A stretch of DNA of 64,000 nt from Mactra quadrangularis (lineage: Eukaryota; Mollusca; Bivalvia; Venerida; Mactridae): assembly GCA_025267735.1 (NCBI GenBank), contig CM046294.1, positions 7,908,001 through 7,972,000 of the forward strand, given 5' to 3'. Within the stretch, counting starts at the first letter, position 1. Each line of letters starts with the position of its first letter. The notes under the pieces were generated by a model. That model was not told the DNA's origin and ran no database searches. It saw only the letters and a list, made by a program, of their open reading frames with translations. Of this stretch, positions 1 through 12,288 are shown one piece after another. A program made the translations under genes and the position numbers.

Positions 1-109
1 AACCAGATTTGGTACGTATGATCAGCTAGTAGATTTCTATATTTGTAAAAAAAATAAGTTAAAGTCAACCGTTCGGATCAGAGACTTTACAATTTAACAA
101 TTTTGTACG

Positions 110-400
110 ATGACGCCTGATCATTGAAATCACCTTTAAACAGATGAGTGGAACAGCTGTAGGTTAATTTCTTTACTCAGCGTTCCAAGAAACGCAACAT
201 CTCTGCAATTTAGCGGTTAATCAGTTACTTGTCACATACTGTCGTCAGTGACTGACAACTACCCTACATAATTAAGAATCAGTTGTAGGTGAGAGCAAAG
301 CCGTAGGAATTATGCCATGACCAAGCTTTGCGAAAGCATGCCCCACCCGGGAATCAAGCCCACGACCCCTTAATCTAGCCAAGCGGCTTTTCTCTGTATA
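110..400 (-). mobile_element. tRNA-derived SINE, copy 1
   Basis: Read on the minus strand, the right end is tRNA-like: a box-A-like GGCTAGATTA stretch, then a box-B-like gcttgattcccgggtgggg. This is followed by a ctttcgcaaagcttggtcatg segment and then a central domain (around 150-250) ending gcagagatgttgcgtttc, tggaacgctgagta. The same parts in the same order occur at 9292-9605. It lies upstream of the first visible mind bomb exon. Confidence 0.6.
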
Positions 401-419
401 TTTTTGCTTTCTGTTGTAG

Positions 420-3400
420 ATCAACGAGAAACACCAAGGTCTTACAGCTTTGATACTATCAAGTCATGAGGGACATAAAGAAATCGTACAATTATTGCTG
501 AAATCTGGTGCTGACACAAATCTTACTGAGGCAAAAGGAAATAACGCTCTAATGGCTGCACTTATGAAGTAATTAATACTTAGCATTACAAATAAGTGTG
601 CATCAAAACAGTCTTGCTTAACGTAACTATGTTATATCTAATTTTGGGAAACTTTGTAACGGAAGAACGAAATTTTATGCAGAGCCTTTCACAGACCACA
701 TAGCACCGACTTGTATAAAAAGTCAGACACTTCCCTTATTAAAAGAACTAAAATGAAAATGGAACTCTCATTCTCTATCAATGTTTAGACTATAAAAGCA
801 CATACGTACGATTTATTATACATGTATTTAAAAAAGAAATTCTTACTTATTTTGTGATTTTGCTATAAAAAATAAAAATGTTTCTTCTTAAGATTATCGT
901 ATTTCCAGTCCACCCTTTTCTTGTCGCTAATACAAATGCATGCTATTGTAAATGAAAGCCAATTATGATATGTTAACTTTATTTCCAGAAAACATGAAGA
1001 TATTGCATCATGGATATTAAATGCTGGCGTTAACATAGATGCTGAAAACATGTTTGGTAGGACAGCTCTACATTGTGCGGCTACAAACGGATGTTTAACC
1101 ATTTTAAAACGTTTACTAGATCGTGTGGCTGACCCAAATGCTCAAGTAAGACAATTATGATCATTAATAAGTAATGTATTTAAAACGCGAGTAACACTTT
1201 AAGACATGTGTGTTTGATGCAGTTCCTAGTCAAAGATCTATATACAACAAGCGGAAACGGTTCATGGAAAATTCACTTACATTTGCCGAGTACATGTATT
1301 AGAAAAGTAAACATACTAAGATACAATTACACTTTTATCGTATTTTATTAGCTTATATCTTCTCAATTCTTGCTATTCTAACATTCTTCTATTACTGTAT
1401 ATATGTACATGTATAAATGCTTGTTTACTTCAATAATATTGTTTAAACCAATAAGATAAACTACAATTGCACAATCTCCATCGCCTGCATGTTAACACGT
1501 AATATGGACCACTTTAATTGCACTTACGCGGTCTAATGTACTCGTCTGAAGACGGTTAACATGAGGATTGGCTACAATCAGTATGCCTTAAGATGGGAGA
1601 AAACTTAAGTAAACATTCCTAAAGCCATGGTCACATTTTTTAGATGTTGGTACCGGTTATGTACGGACAATAACACATTCGGAACTACCTCGGCGATTTT
1701 CCACGCAAATACACCTCGGATATAACGAGGAGCGAAAATAGTTTCATCATAGAATCTAGCCTCGTTCCCGACGTTTTGAACGCTGGCACACACCAAAAAT
1801 GACGGACGATAATGGGCAGTTAAAGCTCTTCAATGCCTGTAACTGATATTCACTCAAATCAAAGTTGATCCTCAAACATTTTTGTGTACTCGATACTTTC
1901 TGCAAAATGATCTGCCTTGTTGATTGTTTACATCGGCACTACTTAACCTATGAGGTTAATCGCCTGACCTCATAACTTTGTTGTATTTCTACTACGATTG
2001 ATATCCGAGGTGTATCTTCGTAGATGATCGCCGAGGTCGTTCCGAATGACAATAACAGTGCCGTTTACACGGATATCCGTTGTGTTCTTTTGAACAATTT
2101 CAAAAAAGAGATGAAACTTAGGATAAAAAAGCTCTGTGTAACCTGTTGGCACTGAGACATTTATCAGTCAAACTTTTTCTAACGTTCGAAAACAAAGTGA
2201 AAATAAAATATAATATGTACGTAATAACCTCCGCAAATTACGGCCAGTCCTTTTAACATGTACTTGTCTTCGCTGCAGACCGCAAGGTACGGGTGACATC
2301 AACTAACTTTCTTAAGTCTACAAACATTCAAATGTTTGAAACAGAATAGTTGCAGGTTGTCAGGTCGCAATACTTGTTGTGATGTGTCGTTAAATGCTCT
2401 GTTCATTGTCGTACAAATGTGCTTTGTTATTTCTACATGTCAAAATATCAGAGCAGAACAAGTCTTACTACATGTAAAAAGAAGGATGTAGACTAGTGTG
2501 CATGTATACAAAGTCAAGCAATAAAAAGTCTCTTAGTCTAATTTGTAGTTATCATTATTTTGTTTTACTTGTTATTTAAAAGGACAACGAGGGTGACACG
2601 CCACTTCACGATGCAATCAGAACTAAGTTCACAGCTGGTGTCGAAGCATTGGTAGCATCATCTAAGATAAACCTTAAAGTGACCAACAAGAAGGGACATC
2701 CACCATTACACTTAGCTGCCATGATTGACCACGAAAGGTATTCTATATGAAAGTATAGTCTAGTTTAAAATGAATCAACATTTTGTTTTATTGTTGTTGT
2801 TGTTGCTTTAATTGATACAACCCATTTATTATATGCTTTCCTGTGGAATTCCGGGATTTATCTGTGAAATAAACATCAATATTCCATTATTTTGAAACAA
2901 TGAACATAAATTTAGATGCGCCGTTCTGAAGGCATATCAGACTGCAACAATACATAACGCTAGATGTAAGAATTATTTATTTCACTCTTGAGCTAAGGAT
3001 AATATATTTTCACTCGCGGCTTCGACACTCAAAAAATATATTGAATCTTTAGCTCACTCGTGAAATAAAAATCAATCAATCCCCAATTTACTTAATTTGA
3101 ATGGTTAATTATATGAGCTGTGCGGTGTTTTTGAACCCATGAGCGGTCTTGACCACTCTACAACAATGTTATACACTTAAAGTCTTGTTTGAGCTAATGA
3201 TATTATAAAAAGGTGCAACTGCAAAATAATATAGCGAGATACTAATACACGTACATGTACATGTACATGTGAAGTAAAATATTGCAGTTGTATTAACCTG
3301 CACTTACCACAGGAGCTGTGAAGACTTTCAGTTTACGTCAGACTACGATTATACGTGTTACCATGTTGAGTGTCTAGAGCCAAGAGAGTGAAGAGTGTGT

Positions 3401-6400
3401 TCTGTGGGCGGGAAGTAGACAGAGCTCGCTTCTGATTGGTGGTGCAGCTCACGTGACGAGGTTCTGCCGTCTGATTGGCTGGTTGCACCGCTGGTTGCCG
3501 CTAGGCGAGCACCTGCACTATTCAGGTTTTCACTACACTTGATATGTGGCTATAAGTTTCAAAAAGTATTGACTCGGCTAATAAAAATGCACTAAGTAAG
3601 GAATTTATGGGACACCTTTTATGTTTTCAACAAATAAGAATCGACAAGCTCTCTATGTGAATACTAATCATTTATAATCAATTTGTCATCAATGATGATT
3701 GTATTGTTGTTTAGCGTAAAGTACAACGTTTGGTATATTGTATATTGTAGTGCCGTCTCTTCCATTCTAAAGAAATCTCCAGATCTGGTAAATTTCAAGA
3801 AGAATGATGGATTCACAGCATTACATATTGCTGCTGTAAATGATAATACTGATGTCATTAATACTCTAATAAAGGTAACTACAAGTAAAAACTATAGTAA
3901 AAACAAAATGCATTAATGATTATAATAATCATTTCCCAAATAATTTAAGTTTCCAGTATTTTTAATCGAACTTGTTTCATTTATTACGAAGGCGGCACAA
4001 CTGCACATTGCTGTAACTACTGATTGTTTTTGTCTGGTACCCTGACAGTGCACCGATCAAAAACTCTCGTCCATCTTAACAACATGGCTTAGTTGACACT
4101 ATCCATAGCTTCTGATGTACACGCTCACTGCCATTTAACAATTACCAGTCACGTGATATAAACAAGATGGCGTCTAAATTGGCGGTCTCCAAGAAATTTT
4201 TTTCTATTTAAAATACGTATTGATAAACAATGTACATGAGTCAATATAGTACATTTATATTATGTTTCCTGTTTTTTATTTACAATAAATCGTGTCATTG
4301 AATTGTTCTGTGGTTAAATTAGATCTTGATATCATTAGTTCTGTTACTTGTATATATTTCTATGTTTTATTGTAAAATAGTTTAAAGCAACAGTTGATGC
4401 CCAAAATAACAACACTAACTCAGCTTTACATTTAGCTGCTCATCAAGGGTATCTCAACTCTACTAAAGCATTAGTACAAGCTGGTAAGTTACCGTTTACT
4501 GTCCTTAGTAAAAACTTTCGTTTTGTTTAAGTTCTGTTTGATACTATACCTTCCTACTAAGAACGTTTTATTTTAAGCGTCAATGCTGCAACGTTTAGCG
4601 TCAGTCGATTTTTATGCAACGTTTAGCGTTTGAGTGGCGACATTGTTTAGCGGTGGTCGCTGCGTTTAGCGTTAGTGTTACGACATTGTTTAGCGGTGGT
4701 CGCTGCGTTAATCGTTAGTGTTGCAACATTGTTTAGCGGTGGTCGCTGCGTTAATCGTTAGTGTTGCGACATTGTTTAGCGGTGGTCGCTGCGTTAATCT
4801 TTAGTGTTTCGACATTGTTTAGCGGTGGTCGCTGCGTTAATCGTTAGTGTTTCGACATTGTTTAGCGGTGGTCGCTGCGTTAATCGTTAGTGTTTCGACA
4901 TTGTTTAGCGGTGGTCGCTGCGTTTAGCGTTAGAGTGGCGACATTGTTTAGCGGTGGTCGCTGCGTTTAGCGATGTTGTGACATTTAGCGACGCTTCAGT
5001 CATTCCAATTTCATATATTCAGTACTACTATTTCAATCAGTAACTATAAATTGTTAATATTGACCATATAAGAGGGAATTCAATTTGAATATGATATTAT
5101 CTTAGAAAAGCTTAACTTAATCGCGACCGGGAATCGAATTCGTGTCGTCCAGATTCGAAATTGTGCGCTTTTCCACAGCGCCACGCCCAAGGCAACAAGA
5201 CTATTCAACCAATACCAATAATGTATCTACTGTTTACAGGTGCCAATGTTAATTTACAAGACGGTGATGGTGATACAGCCTTACATTTATGTGTCACGGG
5301 AAGCAGACAAGCTGGCAGTGCTGCAGTGGTAAGACTATTAAATCTTACATGGCTTGATGACTTTTTTTTAGTGTTAATGTCATGGCAAGTTGTGAACGAA
5401 AATTATGGTCATTTTACAGCGATTAGCTCTTTTTACTAAATATAAACTAGAAATCAACTACATTTGTAAACTGAAATCTAGCAGACAACTTTTCAATGCT
5501 AGCATACCTTTTCAAAGTTATTAAAGCAGGTAATTCGACATTATTGCCAAAATTTTATGGAAAGGTAAAACCAGCCTGGTAATGCTCGATTCAGTTACAC
5601 CTTCGAGACTCTATATACAATCTGAGTCCAAATCTTGCACGTAGCCTACTGCATCATGAAGTAGGATTACTTTGATCCCAGAACGTTATAAGGTGAATAA
5701 TATGGGCTTACTGATTGATAGAGCTGGAATCCCAGATCTGTAAATTGAGCTTTAACCAACTTCGTGCCTTTATTTCATCACACATGTTTAGGGTCTATGA
5801 CGAATAATATGTATTGTTTTAGAAAGTGCCTGCTATTGTCCGTACTCTACTGTGAACCCATCCCTGGACAAAGTTCAAGCTTCGGTTTAATTTGGTGTAC
5901 ATCGTAATCCGCTACTGGAAAATCTTGGTAGGTCGACTGAGTACCGCGCGATGACTGACTTTAGTCATGGAGCGGAATATAGCACCATAAACCCAATAGA
6001 ATTCTAAATATAATGTATTGTGTACTTTAATATAGCTGGCACAACTTCTTCTTGGAGTACAAGCAACTAATGAGGCAGAAATAAGAGAACGGACAAATCT
6101 GGCATGTTTCCTCATCCAAAATGGCGGCAGTGTTGACATCCGGAATAAAAAGAACAAAGATGTTCTGCGAAGTTGCAGAGATGAAAAGATGACCAATGCG
6201 CTTCGTATGTTCGCTGCAAAACAGTAAGATCATGTTTAATAAGCAAACACTGTATCTACATGTAGTTCAAAAGATTTTACGGAAGTCCGTAAATTAGGTC
6301 AATATTGGGGTCTTCCTAATTACTGACGAGGAGAAGCTTTACATTGAGTATTGAAAGAAAATGTCGCAATCTACATTTGCAGCGTTTCTGCAAGGATTTA

Positions 6401-7291
6401 TATATTAGTTTTTTACCTAGTTGCAACAAATTAATGTCAGAATTTCTTCAATTCAAAATAAAATACTCAAGCAAACAAAAATTGCGTTTTCTGAGTCATA
6501 CATACTCTATTGCAAGATTCTGTGCTTTATTTAACTCGTCTTTTACATTTCAGCGGACGACCGGCAACTGCTGCAGGTGGTCGCAGGCGAATGACATTAG
6601 CAGAAGCATTCGAGCAGTTGGCATTACCATGTATGGTTTGTATGGAGAGAATGGCTGATGCCAGGTTTGCTCCATGTGGACATAAAGTGTGCTGCCAAGG
6701 TTGTTGTTTTGCTGTAAGCGATTGTCCAATGTGTTATGAACCTATTGACGAGAGATTCAACTTGAGTAAGATTTTGAAACTCTATATTATTTCAATATAA
6801 AATGTATCAGTTTACATGGAATTTCGATCTTGCAACCAAAACAACAAGCATTTAAAAGTCGTAACTTAATACGGCCATTAAATACCTAAATATGCGTTTG
6901 CCAAAACGATATTATCCAGTATTCCATAGCATGCCATGTCATGTTAATTTGTTTTAGGTGAAAAAAAAACAACACAGAGTACATGTACTATGCTGGTGTT
7001 GAGCTTTCCTACCTGGTTCGACAGATTTGACCTTTTTGACCGGACCCTGAACAAAGAACCATCTGGGTATTAACTTTATGTCTGCTAAATGGTTCTCGTT
7101 ATCGTTCAAATAATTAGTCAATTGTTTTGTTGAAAAAAGAATAGTCATTTTATATTCAAACATTTTGAATGACCTTAATCACGTTACATTTATAATACCA
7201 AGTAATAGTTATAACTTACAAAAAATACATTTGAATTTATTTTTCAGATGGCCAGCAATTGCAGCCACAAATCCAGTGCAAAGTTCAGTAA
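420..7291 (+). CDS. Mind bomb-like E3 ubiquitin ligase, nine 3' exons (5' part outside window)
   Basis: Exons at 420-568, 989-1145, 2583-2737, 3751-3874, 4381-4483, 5240-5328, 6036-6223, 6554-6765 and 7248-7291 join in one frame through GT..AG introns. They give 406 residues and a TAA at 7289-7291. Exons 1-6 encode ankyrin repeats (motifs [66 protein letters not shown]). Exon 8 encodes a C3HC4 RING: Cys348, 351, 363, His365, Cys368/369, 372, 379, 382. The order ankyrins then C-terminal RING, and the GDTPLHDAI signature, match mind bomb (MIB1/MIB2), which ubiquitinates Notch ligands to drive their endocytosis. Only one RING is visible, whereas MIB1 has three and MIB2 two, so this is a divergent or MIB2-like member. 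The N-terminal MIB/Herc2 and ZZ domains would lie upstream of base 1. Another ankyrin-RING ligase is the main alternative. Confidence 0.85.
1676..2048. mobile_element. Inverted-repeat element (MITE-like) in an intron
   Basis: A ~48-bp imperfect inverted repeat: 1676-1723 (cattcggaactacctcggcg...) pairs with 2000-2048 (...cgccgaggtcgttccgaatg), separated by ~275 bp. No coding capacity is seen. A related arm sequence appears at about 7668-7715, so it belongs to a dispersed family. No clear target duplication was found. Confidence 0.5.
2971..3068. repeat. Imperfect hairpin in an intron
   Basis: The left half (tatttatttcactcttgagc) and the right half (gctcactcgtgaaataaaaa) are complementary around a centre near 3020. 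It is probably a small foldback/MITE remnant. Confidence 0.4.
3400..3500. promoter_or_regulatory. GC-rich patch with promoter-type motifs inside an intron
   Basis: Within an AT-rich intron there is a short GC-rich patch with GGGCGGG (3406-3412), two ATTGG inverted CCAAT boxes (3435-3439, 3474-3478) and a CACGTG E-box (3450-3455). It could be an internal promoter/enhancer or part of a transposon. No exon is visible immediately downstream in either direction. Confidence 0.25.
4639..4985. repeat. 43-bp minisatellite, about 8 copies
   Basis: The motif gacattgtttagcggtggtc starts at 4639, 4682, 4725, 4768, 4811, 4854, 4897 and 4940, exactly every 43 bp. Units differ mainly in gcgtttagcg versus gcgttaatcg and in the last bases. 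The flanks at 4577-4638 carry looser tttagcg repeats. It lies in the mind bomb intron between exons 5 and 6. Confidence 0.9.
5098..5190 (-). mobile_element. tRNA-like fragment, probably SINE-derived
   Basis: On the minus strand the sequence reads gggcgtggcgctgtggaaaa, then gaattcgattcccggtcgcg, resembling tRNA A and B boxes at tRNA spacing. There is no good acceptor stem, so a tRNA-derived repeat is more likely than a working tRNA gene. Confidence 0.35.
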
Positions 7292-7292
7292 A

Positions 7293-7324
7293 GATGATGA
7301 TGATGATGATGATGGTGGTGGTGA
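7293..7324. repeat. GAT/GGT trinucleotide repeat in the 3' UTR of the mind bomb-like gene
   Basis: Seven consecutive gat units followed by ggt units start directly after the TAA stop of the ligase gene. Confidence 0.8.
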
Positions 7325-7940
7325 TAGTAAAATGTATACAGAATAGTGATAGTTGTATCAAGACACCGTTTTTTCTTGTATTTTTTTTTTAATCAAATCT
7401 TCGTTTTGTTTAGAAGTACAATATTAGAAATATTATTTTAGCGTGTGTTTAATGTATCGCATGTTATAGCATATATACCCTTTATATTAACAAATGCGAA
7501 AAAAAAAGATTCTCGTTCTAGACTCTGGGTACGGAAATAATACCTATGTGATAACAAACTTATGTAAGCTTAACTGTGATAGCCCAAAGCTCAATGTATA
7601 TTATTAGCCTCGTTCGGAACCCCTTTGGCTACTTACTACACAAATATTCATTGGACATCATCATTCGGAACTCCCCGGCCATTCGCTACGAATAACCTCG
7701 GACATATTTAGGCGCCATTTTTAAACTATCTGTGTTGAAGTAAACAAATGCAAGATCATTTAAGCGAAGAGTGATGTTTCGATTTTAGTACATATATTTT
7801 TTGTATAGTGCGTACAAAAAACAAACCGTGTTTCGGTAAACATTAAAAATGAGACAATTCATTTCAGCGGTAGGCAGTATTGAAAATTTGTGTAATTCAT
7901 TTTAACAAAATTAGCATGGTTGATAAACCACCACCAATTG
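7325..7940. other. Non-coding stretch with one dispersed-repeat fragment
   Basis: No exon is recognisable. The segment around 7668-7715 (cattcggaactccccggcca...) matches the arm of the inverted-repeat element at 1676-2048. Confidence 0.5.
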
Positions 7941-8080
7941 GGGCACGTTCCGCAAGGCGATCGCTATCTAGCGCTTCGTCCCCTGGTACCCTCGATTTGG
8001 TGTCACATAGTAAATACTTTTGGTGCAAGAAAGGTACCAGAGGACGAAGCGCTATCTAGATTTCCTTGCGGAACGTGCCC
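7941..8080. mobile_element. 140-bp MITE with ~47-bp terminal inverted repeats
   Basis: Left end gggcacgttccgcaaggcga and right end cttgcggaacgtgccc are inverted repeats, continued inward by ctatctagcgcttcgtcc / ggacgaagcgctatctag and ggtacc on both sides. The flanking ttg at 7938-7940 and 8081-8083 is a candidate 3-bp target duplication. Superfamily uncertain; 3-bp duplications are typical of PIF/Harbinger. Confidence 0.7.
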
Positions 8081-9290
8081 TTGGTAAATCATGATTGTTA
8101 TGGTAGAACGCTTTCCATTACACCAACAACTAAGACACAAGTAAAACATATCACAATTGTTTATTTTAAAGTCATCCTGGGCATCCCTCGTCGTGGGTTA
8201 TAGTTCATTGTATTGTTATTATAAACAGTGTTTTTTTTTGTTCGAACTATACGTAATTTGAAATAACACGGTTCAATGATATCGCTGGACAATATTTGGT
8301 TCAATATATAAGATAAAATACGTTTTGACAAAGATCTGTGAGTATACTACAATAACTATTTTGCATAACCGTTACGCGCTTTGCTTCGCGTGGGTGGTAA
8401 AATCCCATACCGCCAGGGTAGACCCCCCACGAATACGTTAGAGATTATTCATTCGAAAGGTTGACGTGTTCCGAATGTGGACATCATTAGGAGAGAAAGT
8501 AGTTCTCACGTGGATTATGAAGTAATTTCAGATTTTACTTGATGTGGATTATGTTAAAGTAATGTCAGACCTACATTTAAACATTCACGTATGAGACAAT
8601 TGTTTTTGAAAATGAATTGAAAAAGCATTTAAAATAACAATTTAAATCGAGGGATAACGTACGTGTATTTTTAATCAAAGCACTGGAGTGCTGGAGGATC
8701 CTGGAGCGATGACTTATTTATCATTGCATTACTTTCCCATTCAAAAATGAAGCGAACTGGAGATATTTTTATCATTCCTGCATCTCGGGTGATTTTCCAT
8801 CCATGAAATTGTGCATTCTGTGAGATTGCAAACTGAACATGCCATAATAGCTTATGTAAAACGTTTTACATGTATATGGAAAACATCGTTCCAAAAATGA
8901 CAATTGGGAGTGTTTCAATGTACATGGGGATACTCCTTGACCAATCACAGAAGGAATACTTCTAAAAGTTGTATTGTTGTTAATCAGAAGAATATCGGAA
9001 TGATTTAACATGTGTGTATAAATTGTTGGTTAGCCTGTTCTTGTATCAACAATGATTGCACTATTTGTCAGTGAGTTATTCGCCGGGCCTTATAACTTGT
9101 ATTACTACCACCTCTGATGAGAAATTATTGAAGATTACAAAGGTGTTCCGAATGAGTTATACTGCAATATAATAAACATGTATCGTAAATGATAGACTTG
9201 AATATTAGAAACAATTTGTCTTATAAAAATTATTGCAATCAAAAATATAAAAAATGGACACCAGTTTCGTGTAGAGTAATGAATAAAGTA
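8081..9290. other. Non-coding stretch, no feature recognised
   Basis: AT-rich DNA with only short ORFs that lack family motifs or splice context. Confidence 0.4.
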
Positions 9291-9291
9291 G

Positions 9292-9605
9292 CCGCCCGGC
9301 GAGCTCATTAGGTAGCTGGCAAGTCTGCTGAACGAGAAGTTTTGGGTTCAATTCCCGGGCGGAATATTCCTTCGTGGAGTTTGGACAAGTAATGGTTTCT
9401 ATGGCCATTCTCCCTCCTACCACTGATTTTTGATAACGTAAAGCAGTTATTAATCACTGACGGAAGCATGTGCCAAGTTTACTGATGAACAGATAAGTGC
9501 AGAGATTTAGCATTTCCTGGAACACTGAGTAGGTTGACTGACCGTCGTGATATGATCTATACAATGCGTTGCTACGGCATTAAAGCCTACAACAAAGTGA
9601 ATGTT
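9292..9605 (+). mobile_element. tRNA-derived SINE, copy 2 (fullest copy)
   Basis: It begins gccgcccggcgagctcatta, with box B gggttcaattcccgggcgg at about 9353. The middle segment ccttcgtggagtttggac...ccattctccctcctacca follows, then the central domain taatcactgacggaagcatg ... agagatttagcatttcctgg, aacactgagta. The 3' part reads accgtcgtgatatgat...ggcattaaagcc. This order (tRNA head, body, conserved centre, gcattaaa-type tail) defines the SINE family also seen at 110-400 and 28540-28690. Confidence 0.7.
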
Positions 9606-9708
9606 GTATTTATTAATAGTTTTATTGCATTTATCTTTGTATGATTTTTTATAACAAAAACAATAATTGGTACACTGTATAAGTTATTTTTGCATTCGCG
9701 TACATGTA

Positions 9709-10912
9709 TAAGATCGTTTGCGTTAATCCTGGACCCCTATTTGCCGTTAATATCTTTTAAACTATCGATTTTGCAAAAAAAATTAATACAATCTTATTTC
9801 AATTTTTCCTTCTAGAATTTAAATTTTCAGAATTTTTAATAGATAAATAAAAAAGTTTTCCATAAGGTATAATGCAAAATATTTGGAATTTTTTATCAAA
9901 AATCCGGCGGGAGGTAAAAAAAGCTGTTCTGATTATAACATTGTCATATAGTGCGGACACATTGACCCCGACCTGACCTGTATGCAAGAATGTTCATTAC
10001 ATTGAATACGAAGGTAGTATTAATGTTCGAAAACAATCGGATTATACCGTCAAGGCTCGAATGTAATTATAACACAGGGATTAATTTTAAAGTTCATTTA
10101 AAGTGTACAATGAGTCTCTATTACACATAGGCCGGATCAGAATATTATACGATGAGGCTAGCTACCAATTCAAAAGTTGTAGGTTTTAGCCCCACAACCG
10201 CCATCCCCGCCCATTTTATTATAATTTGTAATTACAAATGTAAGAAAACAAGTTTCACGTTTGAATGCACATATATCCTCTATACATGTCTTGTTAAACT
10301 TATAATGTAAGCCATAGCCGACATAACACCCTCAAAACCTACAAGCCCCATGCAACCCTACTAAGTACCCGCCGATGCTATTTACAATCAATGTAAATCG
10401 ACTGCTTATTTTAAATACGTAACGAGCCGAAGTGTAGATTAGGCGTGGTATTGATTTTCGCCGGGATATGTGTATCTGATAATAAGATGCAAATGAGAAA
10501 GGTAAGGTCGGGGTCAATATGTCCGCACTATACTTCCAGTGTATTTATACAAAGTCCCGTGCGTTTACTGTAAATTTGTCGCTTAAATAAACACTCGACG
10601 GTCTACTGAATTGTAAAGCAGAGGCCCGGCTTTAAAATCGTACGTATAGAATTTGTATAGATTTTGTTCTACTGTTATGTGGCTGTCCTGATTATGGCAC
10701 ATACCCATTTAACAAAAGTCTCTTTTTGGCTTCAAAATTTGCATTGCATGTCTATGGGAAGTATGTTATGTAATTAAAGAAAAATTCTGAATTTTTGGAT
10801 TTGAGAAGGAAAATGCTAGTTATGATCACATACAAAATTCGAGTTAATTCCATCCGATAGTTATTGAGATATTTCATGATTTAGGGGTCCAGCTTTAACG
10901 CAAACGACCTTA
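9709..10912. mobile_element. 1.2-kb nested inverted-repeat element
   Basis: Terminal taagatcgtttgcgttaa (9709) pairs with ttaacgcaaacgacctta (ends 10912). Complementarity continues inward for ~130 bp (cctggacccct / aggggtccag; ttttccttct / agaaggaaaa; aattctgaatttttg). A second inner pair lies at about 9952-9982 (gtgcggacacattgaccccg) and 10498-10530 (cggggtcaatatgtccgcac). There is no transposase-like ORF, so it is non-autonomous. Confidence 0.65.
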
Positions 10913-11594
10913 TACTAACATTTTGATTTTCATGTATATATTGTTGATTAGTATTGTACTGACAATTATTTTACATTAAAAGTGTGTTTACACTCGTCGT
11001 TTATATTAAATGACCATGATATTTTATTTTTTCAAATATTTAACAATTTATACGATTTACAAAAAGCTGTAAGCAAACGTATCAGGAACAGTTAAAGTAA
11101 GAACACAGATCTTCCACATAGCCAAAACACAATGAGGGAGATTGTTTCAGAGTTTAAACTTTTGTTATAAAATGTAGACCTCAAATAAATACTTAAACCA
11201 AAACCCTAAGGGGTTACCGCCTTGAAACAGACAGTGGCAAAATAATTACTAAGTATACGTTGCTTCCGAATAAGGGACAGTCAGTTATATCCCCTTGTAT
11301 ACTCTACAAGTAAGTAGGTCCAAACTCGGATTACTCGGATTTTACCATTACTATTTAATGTCAATTTGCCACAACTAACCTTAGATAACTTTTTTTTGTA
11401 AATCATTTAATTTGTTTGAAAATCAAGATAAGTATTTTTAGGGTAAAGAACTATCTAAATTTCATCACTCCTCTTAATATCTTAATCAACAAGAAAGATA
11501 TTAGATGAAATATTTTGTTATCCTTACATAGGACTTCAATGATAAAATCCAAGGATTCCAACTGATATGACCTACTTACCAATTGGATTTTTTT
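10913..11594. other. Non-coding flank of the satellite array
   Basis: No gene or repeat recognised. The satellite begins abruptly near 11586. Confidence 0.4.
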
Positions 11595-12288
11595 CGTGAA
11601 ATTTTGAACTTTGCGACAGGTCCGCGTATGCAGAAAATGTCAGTTTTTGAGCGAAAAAATTTAGCGTCACGAAACTGCCCCAAATATGATGGGGACTGTT
11701 CGGGGGGTCAAGTAGGTCAAGGTAAAGCGCGTAACCGGGGTCCTAAAGCCGTGCGGATAGCGGGGGCCTCGATTTTGCGTTTCAGGGGTCCCAAATATGA
11801 AAATTCTTCACTATTGCCTTCATGACGGTCTGACCCCCTTAAAACAGGTTTTTAGGGCTAAGGTCCACCTTAAACGCTGAGGAAACTTAAATTCGGACCC
11901 GCTGGGACCATTTTAGGCCAAAACTGGAGAAAAAATTTTTTCGTGAAATTTTGAACTTTGCGACAGGTCCGCGTATGCAGAAAATGTCAGTTTTTGAGCG
12001 AAAAAATTTAGCGTCACGAAACTGCCCCAAAAATGATGGGGACTGTTCGGGGGGTCAAGTAGGTCAAGGTAAAGCGCGTAACCGGGGTCCTAAAGCCGTG
12101 CGGATAGCGGGGGCCTCGATTTTGCGTTTCAGGGGTCCCAAATATGAAAATTCTGCACTATTGCCTTCATGGCGGTCTGATCCCCTTAAAACAGGTTTTT
12201 AGGGCTAAGGTCCGCCTTAAACGCTGAGGAAACTTACATTCGGACCCGCTGGGACCTTTTTAGGCCAAAACTGGAGAAAAATTTTTTT

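Noticed and set aside
4639..4985. CRISPR-like direct repeats
   Set aside because: Units are head-to-tail with no unique spacers, in a eukaryotic intron; it is a minisatellite.
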